Origin: Chryseobacterium artocarpi
GTDB taxonomy: Bacteria > Bacteroidota > Bacteroidia > Flavobacteriales > Weeksellaceae
Length of the DNA stretch: 64,000 nt
Reading direction: 5' to 3'
Assembly: GCF_001684975.1 (NCBI RefSeq)
Contig: NZ_MAYH01000045.1
Coordinates: 558,001 to 622,000, forward strand
The position numbers were made by a program, and so were the translations under genes. Of the stretch, positions 25,796 to 35,300 are shown piece after piece (position 1 is the stretch's first letter; each line of letters begins with the position of its first letter). The notes beneath the pieces are model-generated. The model did not search any database and was not told the DNA's origin. It saw nothing but the letters and a program-made list of their open reading frames with translations.

Positions 25796-27802
25796 ATGAT
25801 AAGAATAGTATCTTTTTCTTTACTGGTTTTAGGGACAGCTTTCGTAAGCGCTCAAAAAAAGAAAGACTCTTTGAAGAGTAGTAATATTGATGAAGTGGTA
25901 ATCACAGGATCAGGATATGCTCAAAAAGTAAAAGATGCTCCGGCTACGATTTCTGTAATCAGCCAGGCAGACATTAAAAAAAGAGCTTATAGAGATATTA
26001 CAGATGCATTGCAGGATATTCCGGGTGTATTTATTACTGGAGGAGGAAGTACCAGTGACTTCTCAATAAGAGGAGCTGAATCTGGGCAAACCCTTGTTTT
26101 GATCGATGGTAAAAGAATCAACACCAGAGAAACAAGACCAAATTCTGATGGTCCAGGTATTGAACAGGGATGGATGCCACCATTAGAAACCATTGAAAGA
26201 ATTGAAGTTGTAAAAGGACCTATGTCTTCTTTATACGGATCGGATGCAATGGGGGGTGTTATCAATATCATCACTAAAAAATTAACAAACAACTGGAGAG
26301 GATCTGTTGCAACCAGCTTAATTCAGCAGGTACACAAAGAATCAGGGAACACTTACCAGATCGATGGATATACTGCCGGTTCTTTAATAAAAGACCTTCT
26401 TCAGATGAAAATCACTGGAAGCTATTCTGACAGAAATGAAGATAAATTCGTAGGCGGATTTACTGAAAGAGTGATTAAAGCTTTCGGGACAGAATTCAGC
26501 CTTACTCCCAATGAAAAGAATGTATTTAAATTAAACTACGACTATAACCGTCAGGAGAGAAACCAGAATCCAGGATATTCATTGGCTCCTAATGCAAAAA
26601 GCTCTCGTAACAATTACGAAAGAAACGTTTTGTCGTTAAGCCATAAAGGAGATTATACAAACTTCCATACGAATTCTTATATTCAATATGATAATACCAA
26701 TAACCCAAACAGGGATATGCGGTATGAAACTTTTCTTGCATACAGCTTGAATAACTTCAATATTAAAAAACACGTTATCAGCTTCGGTGGTGAGTACAGA
26801 TATGAAAGACTGAATGATTTAGGAAACAAAATTAAATCAGAAGGGGAGATTGTTACCAAACTTACCCGTTGGAACTGGTCTGCTTTTGCAGAAGGAAACT
26901 GGAACCTTGTTGATAAACTTCACTTAGTAACAGGTGCCCGTTTAGACAATGATGAAAACTATGGTTCCAACTTTACGCCAAGAGGATATTTAGTATGGAA
27001 TGTTAATAATAATTTTACCGTAAAAGGAGGTACTTCATGGGGATATAAAGCTCCCGGATTAAGAGCTGTAAACCCAGGTTGGGGACAGGTAACCGGAGGT
27101 GGAACTCAGGATGGAGTAATCATCGGTAATAAAGACCTTAAGCCAGAGAAAAGCTTTAACCAGGAAGTTACTGTGATGTTTGAAGACAATAAAAAGGTTA
27201 TTAATTTAAGCGTAACCGGATTCAATACAGACTTCAAAAATAAGCTGGTAGAAGTAAGGAAATGCAACAATAGTGAAGAATGTAAACAATTTGAAAACAT
27301 TTACAATCATATCTATGATTTCATTTCAACAAGAGAAAACTTAGGGAAAGCAAACAGCATGGGATTAGAAGCTAACCTTGGAGTAAATGTTAGCAAAAGC
27401 ATTGTATTAAAAGCCAACTATACCTATACAGATACAAAGATCAAGTCTGATGAGATTCCTGCACTTTACAACAAACCTTATGCAAGAATTCCTAAGCACA
27501 TGATGAATGCCAATGTTTCATGGAAAGCAAACGACAGCTTTGAATTCTGGACAAGAGGAAACTACAGAAGCGAAAGCCAGCCTGGTGTAAGCAGAGGTAG
27601 AGCACAGGAGTTCCCGATTCCTGCATACTTCCTATGGGATCTTGGAACGGTCTACAGATTGAATAAACATGTACGTTTCACTTTTGGAGTTTACAATTTA
27701 TTAGATAAGAATATACGTAATGATGCATCTGATCCTGCCAACAACTTTGGTTTCAGAATCGATGGTATCAGATATCAGTTCGGAGCGAACTATTTCTTCT
27801 AA
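25796..27802 (+). CDS. TonB-dependent receptor, CirA/FepA (catecholate siderophore) type
   Basis: 668 residues from the ATG at 25796, where the signal peptide IRIVSFSLLVLGTAFVSAQ begins. A TonB-box-like stretch (IDEVVITGSG) is followed by the plug (ATISVISQADIKKRAYRDI, GSTSDFSIRGAESGQTLVLI) with a segment characteristic of CirA/FepA receptors: GPGIEQGWMPPLETIERIEV and GPMSSLYGSDAMGGVINIIT. The 22-strand barrel ends in an aromatic residue (GANYFF). It should import a ferric catecholate siderophore across the outer membrane with TonB energy. Co-transcribed with the lipoprotein 30 nt downstream; a Crp/Fnr-like palindrome precedes it. I see no convincing Fur box. Confidence 0.9.
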   Translation: MIRIVSFSLLVLGTAFVSAQKKKDSLKSSNIDEVVITGSGYAQKVKDAPATISVISQADIKKRAYRDITDALQDIPGVFITGGGSTSDFSIRGAESGQTLVLIDGKRINTRETRPNSDGPGIEQGWMPPLETIERIEVVKGPMSSLYGSDAMGGVINIITKKLTNNWRGSVATSLIQQVHKESGNTYQIDGYTAGSLIKDLLQMKITGSYSDRNEDKFVGGFTERVIKAFGTEFSLTPNEKNVFKLNYDYNRQERNQNPGYSLAPNAKSSRNNYERNVLSLSHKGDYTNFHTNSYIQYDNTNNPNRDMRYETFLAYSLNNFNIKKHVISFGGEYRYERLNDLGNKIKSEGEIVTKLTRWNWSAFAEGNWNLVDKLHLVTGARLDNDENYGSNFTPRGYLVWNVNNNFTVKGGTSWGYKAPGLRAVNPGWGQVTGGGTQDGVIIGNKDLKPEKSFNQEVTVMFEDNKKVINLSVTGFNTDFKNKLVEVRKCNNSEECKQFENIYNHIYDFISTRENLGKANSMGLEANLGVNVSKSIVLKANYTYTDTKIKSDEIPALYNKPYARIPKHMMNANVSWKANDSFEFWTRGNYRSESQPGVSRGRAQEFPIPAYFLWDLGTVYRLNKHVRFTFGVYNLLDKNIRNDASDPANNFGFRIDGIRYQFGANYFF

Positions 27803-27832
27803 CAATTTTTAAAACCTTAAAATAAAGTATAA

Positions 27833-28453
27833 ATGAAAAGCGCTTACATCAAAACTATCGCAGTAGCATTTGCAACATTTTTCGTTGTTTCATGTTCAGG
27901 AGACAAAAAGAAAGGAGTAGATTACAACCAGTTTAAGACGGAGGTAAAACTTACTCCTGAGCAGGAAAAAAGCTTCGATGAGATTACTGCAAAATATCAG
28001 CAGTTACAGGAGCAAAACTATCAGGCTGCAAAAGCTCAAGGTGGAAATATGGACCGTGTGGCATTAGGGATCAAAGGTGAAGAACTGAGAGCACAACAGG
28101 CTCTTGATATGGCTAAAGTTCTTGATGTTCCGCAAATGGAAAAATTCAACAAATTTGTTGATGAAAATTCAAGAAAAAGACCAAGATATAACAACGAACT
28201 ATTAGAAAGAATCAAAGGAGAAGCTCAGCTTTCTGAAGACGAATTCAAAGTGGTAAATGCAGCAAATAATGCCTTCGAAAAAGCATTCAGTGATGCTCAC
28301 GATGTATATCACGGAAATAATGATCTTGCAAAAGAATATTGGGAGAAATTTGATGCCCAAAGAAAAGCAGCTATTCAAAAAGCGTTAACACCTGAGCATT
28401 ATACAAAGTTCGAAGAAATTGTAAAAGATGTTCAGTTTAAAGGGCGTAAATAA
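27833..28453 (+). CDS. Lipoprotein of unknown function in the iron-uptake operon
   Basis: 206 residues. Lipoprotein signal ending in FVVSCSGD (lipobox Cys about 21). The mature part is helical and charged (LTPEQEKSFDEITAKYQQLQ; LSEDEFKVVNAANNAFEKAF; LTPEHYTKFEEIVKDV), with a periodicity like periplasmic Spy/LTXXQ-type helical proteins. I do not recognise a specific family. It directly follows the TonB receptor and is closed by a terminator, so a role in iron or siderophore handling is likely from context only. Confidence 0.75.
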   Translation: MKSAYIKTIAVAFATFFVVSCSGDKKKGVDYNQFKTEVKLTPEQEKSFDEITAKYQQLQEQNYQAAKAQGGNMDRVALGIKGEELRAQQALDMAKVLDVPQMEKFNKFVDENSRKRPRYNNELLERIKGEAQLSEDEFKVVNAANNAFEKAFSDAHDVYHGNNDLAKEYWEKFDAQRKAAIQKALTPEHYTKFEEIVKDVQFKGRK

Positions 28454-28557
28454 TCGATATTAATACCGGTGAAGGCAGAGAAGTACACGGCATAATCGCT
28501 CTTGCTTTTTACCTAAATTCGTATTGACTTTTTTAAATTTATTCATATCAATTTAAA

Positions 28558-28592
28558 AACATTAAGATGGCAAAACTGTCTTAATGTTTTTT
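28558..28592 (+). terminator. Terminator of the TonB-receptor/lipoprotein operon
   Basis: 10-bp stem AACATTAAGA/TCTTAATGTT, 11-nt loop, then TTTTG; located 17 nt before the PepSY ATG. Confidence 0.85.
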
Positions 28593-28608
28593 GCTGTTAA
28601 TACCAAAA

Positions 28609-29805
28609 ATGAAAACATTGTTTAAAAGCCTTTACAGGAAAAGACGAAAGAATGAATCAGTCATTAAATATATAATGTGGATTATTCATCTTTGGCTGGG
28701 GCTTTTATCAAGTATCGTCGTTTTTGTGATGTGTCTTTCGGGTTGCCTTTATTCATTTAAAAATCAGATTATTGATTTTAGCAACAGAGATAAGGTTTAT
28801 ATCAGTTCAACATCCAGGCAGGTCAGAACTCCTGATCAGATTCAGACAGAATTTTTTAAGCAGGGGAAAGTTGTAACCTCCTTATTAATTCCAGATGATA
28901 CGGGAAGAAGTTATGTGATCGGTTACAAAGAAAATAATGTAGATAAGAGTACATATTATAATCAATATACGGGGCAGGCTCTTGGGCAGGCAGATGTAGG
29001 ATCTGGTAAATTTTTTGATGTTGTTCTTGATATTCACAGAAATCTGATGATGGGAAATGTGGGACGCCAGATTTTGGGAGCCGGAGTACTTATGTTTTGT
29101 GTATTGCTTATTTCCGGATTGATTCTTTGGTTACCTAAAAAGCTGAAGTTCCTGAAACAGGGATTAACAGTAATGTTCAAGGCGAAATTTCAACGGGTGA
29201 ATTATGATCTTCATAATACCCTCGGTTTTTACACATTCCTGATGTTGTTTTTCATTGCAGTTACCGGATTGTATGTAACATATCCTTGGGTAAAGAATGG
29301 TTTAATCGTCAGTCTGGGAGGAACATCGATTGATAATATTTCAAAAGATACGGATAGTGGAGATGATGCATTCGGTGGGCTTTTGGAAGATATGCTGGAG
29401 AAGCAGAATGAAAAGAAAAACCTTAAGGATTCGGAATCTGCTTCCATTGATAAGATTTTGAAACTGGCAGATCAACATCTTCCTTATCGAGCCGTTACAA
29501 GCATTGAGTTACCTAATAAGGATAATCCAAGATATGTCGTTATTAAAACCAATACACAAAACCTTTTGGGAATGATGCTCCCGGATGAAGTAACATTTGA
29601 TAAAACCGGAGTATTTAAAACTAAAGAGCTATTTTCAAATAAACCTTTGAACAAACAATTTACCTCATTAGCAAAACCTCTGCATACGGGAGAGATCATG
29701 GGATTACCAAGTATAATTCTCTATTTTATTGTTTCACTTATTGGCTGTTCTTTACCTATTACCGGTTTTCTGATCTGGTGGCACAGGTTTAGAAAAATGA
29801 AATAA
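28609..29805 (+). CDS. PepSY-associated TM protein (ferric-siderophore reductase-like)
   Basis: 398 residues from the ATG at 28609; the TTG at 28591 lies in the upstream terminator's tail and is less likely. Four membrane helices: HLWLGLLSSIVVFVMCLSGC, LGAGVLMFCVLLISGLILWL, LGFYTFLMLFFIAVTGLYVT and IILYFIVSLIGCSLPITGFL, with conserved His in IMWIIHLWLG, VLDIHRNLMMG, NYDLHNTLGFY and KPLHTGEIMG that could bind haem. Such PepSY_TM proteins accompany TonB receptors in Bacteroidota and are thought to reduce or release siderophore iron at the inner membrane. Substrate inferred from context. Confidence 0.87.
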   Translation: MKTLFKSLYRKRRKNESVIKYIMWIIHLWLGLLSSIVVFVMCLSGCLYSFKNQIIDFSNRDKVYISSTSRQVRTPDQIQTEFFKQGKVVTSLLIPDDTGRSYVIGYKENNVDKSTYYNQYTGQALGQADVGSGKFFDVVLDIHRNLMMGNVGRQILGAGVLMFCVLLISGLILWLPKKLKFLKQGLTVMFKAKFQRVNYDLHNTLGFYTFLMLFFIAVTGLYVTYPWVKNGLIVSLGGTSIDNISKDTDSGDDAFGGLLEDMLEKQNEKKNLKDSESASIDKILKLADQHLPYRAVTSIELPNKDNPRYVVIKTNTQNLLGMMLPDEVTFDKTGVFKTKELFSNKPLNKQFTSLAKPLHTGEIMGLPSIILYFIVSLIGCSLPITGFLIWWHRFRKMK

Positions 29806-29982
29806 TAGATAATAAGCTAATTACTTTTTTGAGTGAAAAAATAATATCTCTTCAGGAATACTGTTCTTGAAAAATTTACTTGCAGAACTTCTATCCTCAA
29901 TCTTCCGGATTTTATCTTAATCAATATTATTCCTCTTTGTTCAAGTTAATTTTATACATTTATTATGTAAAACAATTTGATC

Positions 29983-30486
29983 ATGGAGCATAAAAGTAAA
30001 AATCTGTTTGAAAAATTTTCTAATTGGGCGGTAAAGTTTACAGGAAGTCCACATGCTTTTCTTGGAGCAATGGCAGTGGTGGTCATCTGGGCGATATCAG
30101 GACCATTCTTTGATTACTCCGAAACATGGCAGCTCGTTATCAATACCGGAACTACTATTATTACTTTTTTAATGGTTTTCCTTATTCAAAAAGCGCAGAA
30201 TAAAGATTCAAAAGCCATCCAGATCAAGCTGAACGAACTCATTGCAGCCCACGAAAAAGCAAGCAACAGAATTGTCGATATTGAAGATCTTACAGAAGCA
30301 GAACTGGATCAGCTTCATTATTATTATGAAAATCTGGCTCAATTTGCCAAAAAAGATGCCGATATACATACTTCCCACTCCATAGATGCAGCACAGAGAA
30401 ATCAGGACTATAAATACGAATTCTTCAAAAGAAAACATGAAGAATGGCTACAGAAAAAAGAACAACAAAAAAAGGAATCACAATGA
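29983..30486 (+). CDS. Low-affinity iron permease family (Fet4-like) protein
   Basis: 167 residues from the ATG at 29983. Two membrane helices (AFLGAMAVVVIWAISGPFF and LVINTGTTIITFLMVFLIQ) followed by QNKDSKAIQIKLNELIAAHEKA and an acidic segment DIEDLTEAELDQL. This matches the bacterial family named after yeast Fet4, although transport has rarely been shown for the short bacterial forms. Completes a run of iron-related genes with the TonB receptor and PepSY protein. Its stop codon lies inside a terminator stem. Confidence 0.8.
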   Translation: MEHKSKNLFEKFSNWAVKFTGSPHAFLGAMAVVVIWAISGPFFDYSETWQLVINTGTTIITFLMVFLIQKAQNKDSKAIQIKLNELIAAHEKASNRIVDIEDLTEAELDQLHYYYENLAQFAKKDADIHTSHSIDAAQRNQDYKYEFFKRKHEEWLQKKEQQKKESQ

Positions 30487-30498
30487 TTCCTTTTTATT
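30471..30498. terminator. Terminator between convergent genes
   Basis: 10-bp stem AAAGGAATCA (30471-30480) / TGATTCCTTT (30484-30493) with a CAA loop, then TTATTG. It overlaps the stop codon of the Fet4-like gene and faces the 3' end of the large secreted protein gene. Confidence 0.75.
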
Positions 30499-30515
30499 GT
30501 ATATAATATCATTTA

Positions 30516-33260
30516 TTATCTCTTCATGAAATAGCTAAAGTAGCTACAGCTTCCCATCAGGCTTTTCGTTGTCTCAGCATCTGAATACTGGTTTTTCAAC
30601 TGAGCAAAATAAGTTCTGTACTTTTGGTTTTTAAGATCATCCATCTGTTTTTGGCGGGCATCTTCTTTTTCAGACCATTTAGGATCAGAGTAGTCAATAT
30701 CTCTTGGAGCTTTTGCTTCATATTGATAATACTTTCCTTGCTCGGCACTTGCCATCTGGAACAAAATTCTTGCTTTTTCCTCCTTGTTGGTTGAAAGTTT
30801 AAGAGCCTTCTGATAATAGTTGATAGCAAGGTCAAAATTATCGGGTTCAATATAAGACGTATCAAGGAAGTTCTTGTAGTAATATTTGTAAGGATTACCC
30901 TTGTCATTATTCCAGAAGTAGTATTTCCCTCCGTTACTGTTGTCAATATCCATCACAAAAACATGTCGGTAATACCCTAAAATAGAAGTATTGTATAGTA
31001 AATTTCCGATAAGCTGGTTGGCTCTCGCAGCTTTCTCATCATTACCATTTCCAATTTTTTTAAGCTGAATCAGAATGTTGGTCAGTTCCAGTTTATTCAT
31101 ATTATCCTTGATGAAAGGGAATTCTGTATAGCCTTCAGACTTCATCGATTCTGCATCAGGGCTTTGATAGCTTTCCCATACATTATGTCCGAAGATCAGA
31201 CCTGGAATATTATTAAATCCATTGTATTCGGTAGAAGTGTATTTCTTTGGAGTTACTACTTGCCCTTCTTTTTCTGTCCAGTCGTAATTTTCTCTTGGAA
31301 CCCCGCCAAATTGCTGAGCCTTTTCGTAATATGATTTAGCTTTTTCAAAATCTGCAAGTCTCATCGCTCTGTCTCCGTAAATAGTATTGAAGAAAGCTTC
31401 AATATTAGTTACGCTCTTCATGTTTTTAGCAATGATCTGCTGCTCAAACTGAGTCTTATTCGGTTTTATGTAGAAGTCTTCAACACTTTTTACAAGAGTC
31501 GAATTAGGATTGTATTGCAGATCCGAAAGCTCATTGTTCATCAGGAAAGATTTTCCGTCCTCACCCTGAAGGAGATAACGGTTTGCCATAACGTCCTTAA
31601 GGAAATCTGCTGTAGAAGGAGCATCTCCATAATAATCGTATTCACTATTAACGTTTGCTGTATCCTTTTTCACTTCTTTTTCCACAAAGTATTCGGCATA
31701 ATCTTTCATCAGGTGATCTTCAAATGCAGCATCAACTTTAGGCTGAGAAACAATATCATTCAGAACTTTCATTCTTTTGATTTCTTCCAGATATTCAGGA
31801 TTGGTTGTCTTGATTTCGTTCAGGATTTCAGTACTTTCTTTATAGTCTTTCTTTAAAAACTTAAGATAAGCATCTGCAATTTGCCAATACTCATCTTTGG
31901 ATTTTTCCTTAGTTTTCGAAGTGAATTTTTCAAGAGCATCAAGATAATCTTTAGTATTATCATCATATCCGCCATATCCCGTCGTGTAGAAAGGAATTCT
32001 GTTTGGGTTATTTAATAATTCATCATCGCTCTGATCTGCTTTATTTCCGTTTCCGGATGCATCAGATTTAGAACCGCCGAAAAGATTTTTGAAGAACCTT
32101 ACAATTTTCTGCCAGAAAGAAACCTTTTCCTCCTTTACCTCTTTTGTTTCTGGGGTTGTTTTATCCGTAGCAGTGTCTTTTGAATCTTTAGTCTCAGTAT
32201 TTCCTCTGTAAACAGATACTCTTCCATACGCATCGGAAGTATAATAATAAGTCGGAAGATAACTTCTTTCCAATTCATTGATACTTCTTACAGCCATTAC
32301 TTTTAGAATTTCAGAATCAGGGTTGATGTCAAACATCTTTTCCATAATAGGAATAGGATTATTAAAATCTTCATACCCTAAAAGGAAATATGCCATATTC
32401 TTTTCCTCATTCGTGTTTGCTCTTTTCATGATATTGCTGAAAGAAGCTGTATCCGAAAGCTTCATGGAGACAAAAGCGGATTCTTTTTTGTCCTTTCTGT
32501 TCATGAATACCTGAAAGAAGTTCCAGTTGGCATCACCGTTCATTTCAAGCCCTCTCTGAGCACCGGCTAGCTGATCCAATGCCATATAATAAACCGTACC
32601 TTTTAGTTTAACAGGTTCAATATAAGTCTTGAAAGCCTGTAATGCCGCATCATAATTTCTTGTGTAGTGGTTTAGACGTACCAGCTGATATCCGTAACGT
32701 TGCTTGATCTCTGGATTTCTGGCTGCATTATATAAAGACGTAAGAGCAGCGATGTTTTTATTATAATCAAGAGAAGTAGCATTTTCTTTGTTCTCATCTC
32801 TTCCATAAGAATAAAATGAGTTCTCGGTTTCTACGTAATTGATGCTCATATAAGGCTCTAGATACTTAGCCTCAATTAAATAATCAATTCCTTCTTTGTA
32901 TTTTTGGTAAAATCCCGTTCCTAGCTTTTGTAAAAGAGGATTTGTCGGAGTTCCGTTTTTAAGAGCATTCAGATCATTCATGCTTATTTTATACACAAGA
33001 TTCTGAGCCTCTGCATAACTAAGCTGATTGTTAAAATACTTTTTCCATGCCTCGATATTATCATCAGGGATCAATGACGGATTATAATTGCCATAGAACC
33101 TGGTGGAGTAAGTATGTAAAAAAGGAAGGTAAGATTTATCCTTAATGATACTTTGTGTAAAAAGATTGAAGTATTCATAATCCGGATCTGACCACGAACA
33201 GGCGTCAGATTTTGTATAGAAAAGAGATACAACCGCAAGTGAAAGAATATACTTTTTCAT
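30516..33260 (-). CDS. Large secreted protein of unknown function
   Basis: 914 residues with a signal peptide (MKKYILSLAVVSLFYTKSDAC). The mature chain is helical with tandem TPR-like stretches (for example DAALQAFKTYIEPVKLKGTVYYMAL, FEKAKSYYEKAQQFGG, LAINYYQKALKLSTNKEEKARI), suggesting a long superhelix. Around residues 350-415 a Thr/Asp/Lys linker surrounds an amphipathic helix (VSFWQKIVRFFKNLFGG) and a Gly/Asn/Asp-rich region. I do not recognise a named family; homologues in Chryseobacterium are hypothetical. The gene downstream of the adjacent TIM-barrel-like lipoprotein gene on the same strand, 111 nt apart, suggests a shared role at the cell surface. Confidence 0.8.
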   Translation of the reverse strand: MKKYILSLAVVSLFYTKSDACSWSDPDYEYFNLFTQSIIKDKSYLPFLHTYSTRFYGNYNPSLIPDDNIEAWKKYFNNQLSYAEAQNLVYKISMNDLNALKNGTPTNPLLQKLGTGFYQKYKEGIDYLIEAKYLEPYMSINYVETENSFYSYGRDENKENATSLDYNKNIAALTSLYNAARNPEIKQRYGYQLVRLNHYTRNYDAALQAFKTYIEPVKLKGTVYYMALDQLAGAQRGLEMNGDANWNFFQVFMNRKDKKESAFVSMKLSDTASFSNIMKRANTNEEKNMAYFLLGYEDFNNPIPIMEKMFDINPDSEILKVMAVRSINELERSYLPTYYYTSDAYGRVSVYRGNTETKDSKDTATDKTTPETKEVKEEKVSFWQKIVRFFKNLFGGSKSDASGNGNKADQSDDELLNNPNRIPFYTTGYGGYDDNTKDYLDALEKFTSKTKEKSKDEYWQIADAYLKFLKKDYKESTEILNEIKTTNPEYLEEIKRMKVLNDIVSQPKVDAAFEDHLMKDYAEYFVEKEVKKDTANVNSEYDYYGDAPSTADFLKDVMANRYLLQGEDGKSFLMNNELSDLQYNPNSTLVKSVEDFYIKPNKTQFEQQIIAKNMKSVTNIEAFFNTIYGDRAMRLADFEKAKSYYEKAQQFGGVPRENYDWTEKEGQVVTPKKYTSTEYNGFNNIPGLIFGHNVWESYQSPDAESMKSEGYTEFPFIKDNMNKLELTNILIQLKKIGNGNDEKAARANQLIGNLLYNTSILGYYRHVFVMDIDNSNGGKYYFWNNDKGNPYKYYYKNFLDTSYIEPDNFDLAINYYQKALKLSTNKEEKARILFQMASAEQGKYYQYEAKAPRDIDYSDPKWSEKEDARQKQMDDLKNQKYRTYFAQLKNQYSDAETTKSLMGSCSYFSYFMKR

Positions 33261-33371
33261 AGGGTTTGTAGTGTTTTTTTAATTTTTTTATATAATAGCT
33301 TGTAATTCGGGTGCGGACAGAAATATTTCAGTATATCAATACTTTATCATCTGCCTTTATCTTTAAAAGAT

Positions 33372-34343
33372 TTAAAATTTTCGATCTAACACAAATTTAC
33401 TATCTAATTGATAATAAATAATATTAAAATGCTGGATTTTTTTCTCCAGAAAGTTGGTCACATCTTCCAATTGTTCATCAGTGATTTCTTCTATCTTTAT
33501 TTTGAACCCTTTATTCAGGTAGTTTCTAAAATAAAATCCATCCTTCATGATCTCTGCTTCATGATCAGATATCTTTTTGAAATTCGGATTTTCAAGGTCC
33601 TTTTTTGATAATGCATTGATCAGTTTATGCTTACCAAGATGATTGGTAATAATTCCCCAGGAATAAATGGGTAAAGCAACCTCTATCTTTTTGATCGGGT
33701 AATCTTCCATTTTGGATAGGTAGCTTTTCAAGGTATTTACATCCAGAATAGAATTCTTTTCTGACTTTTCCAGAGGCGAAGAAGTGGAGTAGCACATTAG
33801 ATAAACCTTGTCCACAGGAGGAATTCCTGTTTGTTTTTTGTCTTTTACCTGATGAAGACGCAAGGTGCAGGTGATGCTTTTTCCTGAAACCTTCTTGAGC
33901 TCTTTTAAAAACTTGAAATAATCATCTCGCGTACCGGCTGTCCAGTCACAATCAATCTGAATTTCATTATTGACTTTTAAATGATATTCTTCTGCTTTCT
34001 TTTGTACCAGATGATGGATGCTTTCCGCAAGAAATCTAATTTCATCCTGCGAAATGGCTAGCATTGTTTGATTGGTAATAAAAACTGTTGGTACAATCTG
34101 TTTATCCGTTTGAAAGCTTTTGTCTTTTGTAATAACAGCAACGGGCTGAAATTTTCCACCGGCTTTGTCTACATCAAAAAACCTTGTGTATAGATAAGGA
34201 ACAGAAGCTTGGTCTAAAACTTTTTTTTCATCCTGATCCAGCTTAAGATGTGTTTTCCAGTAGTAAAATGTATAAGGATGATTCTCTTTTTTATTGCAGG
34301 AAACAATAAAAAATAAAACCCATAAAATCTTTAATACTTTCAT
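33372..34343 (-). CDS. Lipoprotein, possible TIM-barrel glycosidase-like domain
   Basis: 323 residues. Lipobox FFIVSCNKK (Cys about 16). The mature part alternates strand-like and helical segments: VAVITKDKSF, EIQIDCDWTAGTRDDYFKFL, TCTLRLHQV, KVYLMCYSTSSP, KIEVALPIYSWGI. Pattern IQIDCDWT / TLRLHQV / VYLMCY recalls the successive beta strands of a glycosyl-hydrolase-like TIM barrel, as in DUF3142-type proteins, with Asp residues at strand ends. I infer a carbohydrate-related surface lipoprotein with low certainty. Upstream of the 914-residue secreted protein. Confidence 0.65.
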   Translation of the reverse strand: MKVLKILWVLFFIVSCNKKENHPYTFYYWKTHLKLDQDEKKVLDQASVPYLYTRFFDVDKAGGKFQPVAVITKDKSFQTDKQIVPTVFITNQTMLAISQDEIRFLAESIHHLVQKKAEEYHLKVNNEIQIDCDWTAGTRDDYFKFLKELKKVSGKSITCTLRLHQVKDKKQTGIPPVDKVYLMCYSTSSPLEKSEKNSILDVNTLKSYLSKMEDYPIKKIEVALPIYSWGIITNHLGKHKLINALSKKDLENPNFKKISDHEAEIMKDGFYFRNYLNKGFKIKIEEITDEQLEDVTNFLEKKIQHFNIIYYQLDSKFVLDRKF

Positions 34344-34431
34344 CCTGTGTGACGCATGTTTGATTCTTCAAAGGTAAAGATATCTGTTGAACCTATAAAT
34401 AGTGGAATCCCGGTAATTTTAGGCAAACAAA

Positions 34432-34456
34432 AAACCACTCCAAAGAGAAGTGGTTT
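34432..34456 (-). terminator. Terminator of the glycerol operon
   Basis: Stem AAACCACT/AGTGGTTT with a 9-nt loop; on the minus strand followed by TTTGTTTG. It lies 26 nt after the last gene of the glp operon. Confidence 0.82.
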
Positions 34457-34482
34457 ATCTATAATTTAGTTTAAAATCTGAA

Positions 34483-35292
34483 TTAAAAGACTGTTGCAGC
34501 CAATTGAATTCTTGCATACTTATTTGAAGGATTCCACATTGCCATCATAGAAACCGGAAGACTGTAATGTTCCGTGATCTTGATAACCTTTCCTGCCTTT
34601 ACTCCTACATTCACAATATCAAAATTGTTTTTTCCATTTCCATACAGAAAGGTATCTCCGTTCAATGAAAATCCTGCACCTACAAACGCATCCAGATTTA
34701 CTTTCTGTCCACTGATAACAGGATAGCTCGCCTGAACGTAGGTGGAATATCTATTTTTCTTATAGCTTCCATCCGGCTCCAGAATAACTTCTCCGGCATT
34801 CGCTCCTCCATAAAGCATGATGTCTGCTTCAATGTTAATAGGGAATGAAGGTCCGAAAGTATAATTCGTTCTTAAATCAATAATATGAGCTGTTCTTCTC
34901 TGTGAATAACTGAAAATATCATCCGCAGCCACCGCCGTATTGATATTCCTGGAATTATAAAGGTCCCACAATCCGATGTAAAAACGTCCGTCAGAATATT
35001 GAATATAATAATTGATCTCTTTATAATGAGTGTTGTCCTTGTCATCTGCTAGGGCAGAAGCTCCCCAAATACCTACCTTCCATTTCTTTTCCGCATCCAG
35101 AGCATAAGAAAGATTTCCCATGACAACAGGTTTATCTGTAATGATCAAACCTCTCCATAAATGGTTGTTCTGAATATTAGCTGTAAAGTCCAAACGACTT
35201 TCTTTGGCTTCTTTTACTTCTCCGTTTTCCTGAGAAAATAATCTTCCTGTGCCTAAAGCAAGCAGGAAGATTCCTTTTAGTATTTTCATCAT
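34483..35292 (-). CDS. Outer-membrane beta-barrel protein in the glycerol operon
   Basis: 269 residues from the ATG at 35292 (or 35289; two adjacent ATG codons). The longer reading from 35370 would overlap glpF by 70 nt and lacks a signal at its start. Signal peptide MKILKGIFLLALGTGRLFSQ. The rest is made of alternating amphipathic strands (LDFTANIQNNHLWRGLIIT, INYYIQYSDGRFYIGLWDL) and ends with Phe (LAATVF), as in outer-membrane barrels, resembling TorF-type putative porins. As last gene after glpD-glpK-glpF it may be a glycerol or glycerol-3-phosphate porin; this is inference. Confidence 0.72.
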   Translation of the reverse strand: MMKILKGIFLLALGTGRLFSQENGEVKEAKESRLDFTANIQNNHLWRGLIITDKPVVMGNLSYALDAEKKWKVGIWGASALADDKDNTHYKEINYYIQYSDGRFYIGLWDLYNSRNINTAVAADDIFSYSQRRTAHIIDLRTNYTFGPSFPINIEADIMLYGGANAGEVILEPDGSYKKNRYSTYVQASYPVISGQKVNLDAFVGAGFSLNGDTFLYGNGKNNFDIVNVGVKAGKVIKITEHYSLPVSMMAMWNPSNKYARIQLAATVF

Positions 35293-35300
35293 TTGTGTTT

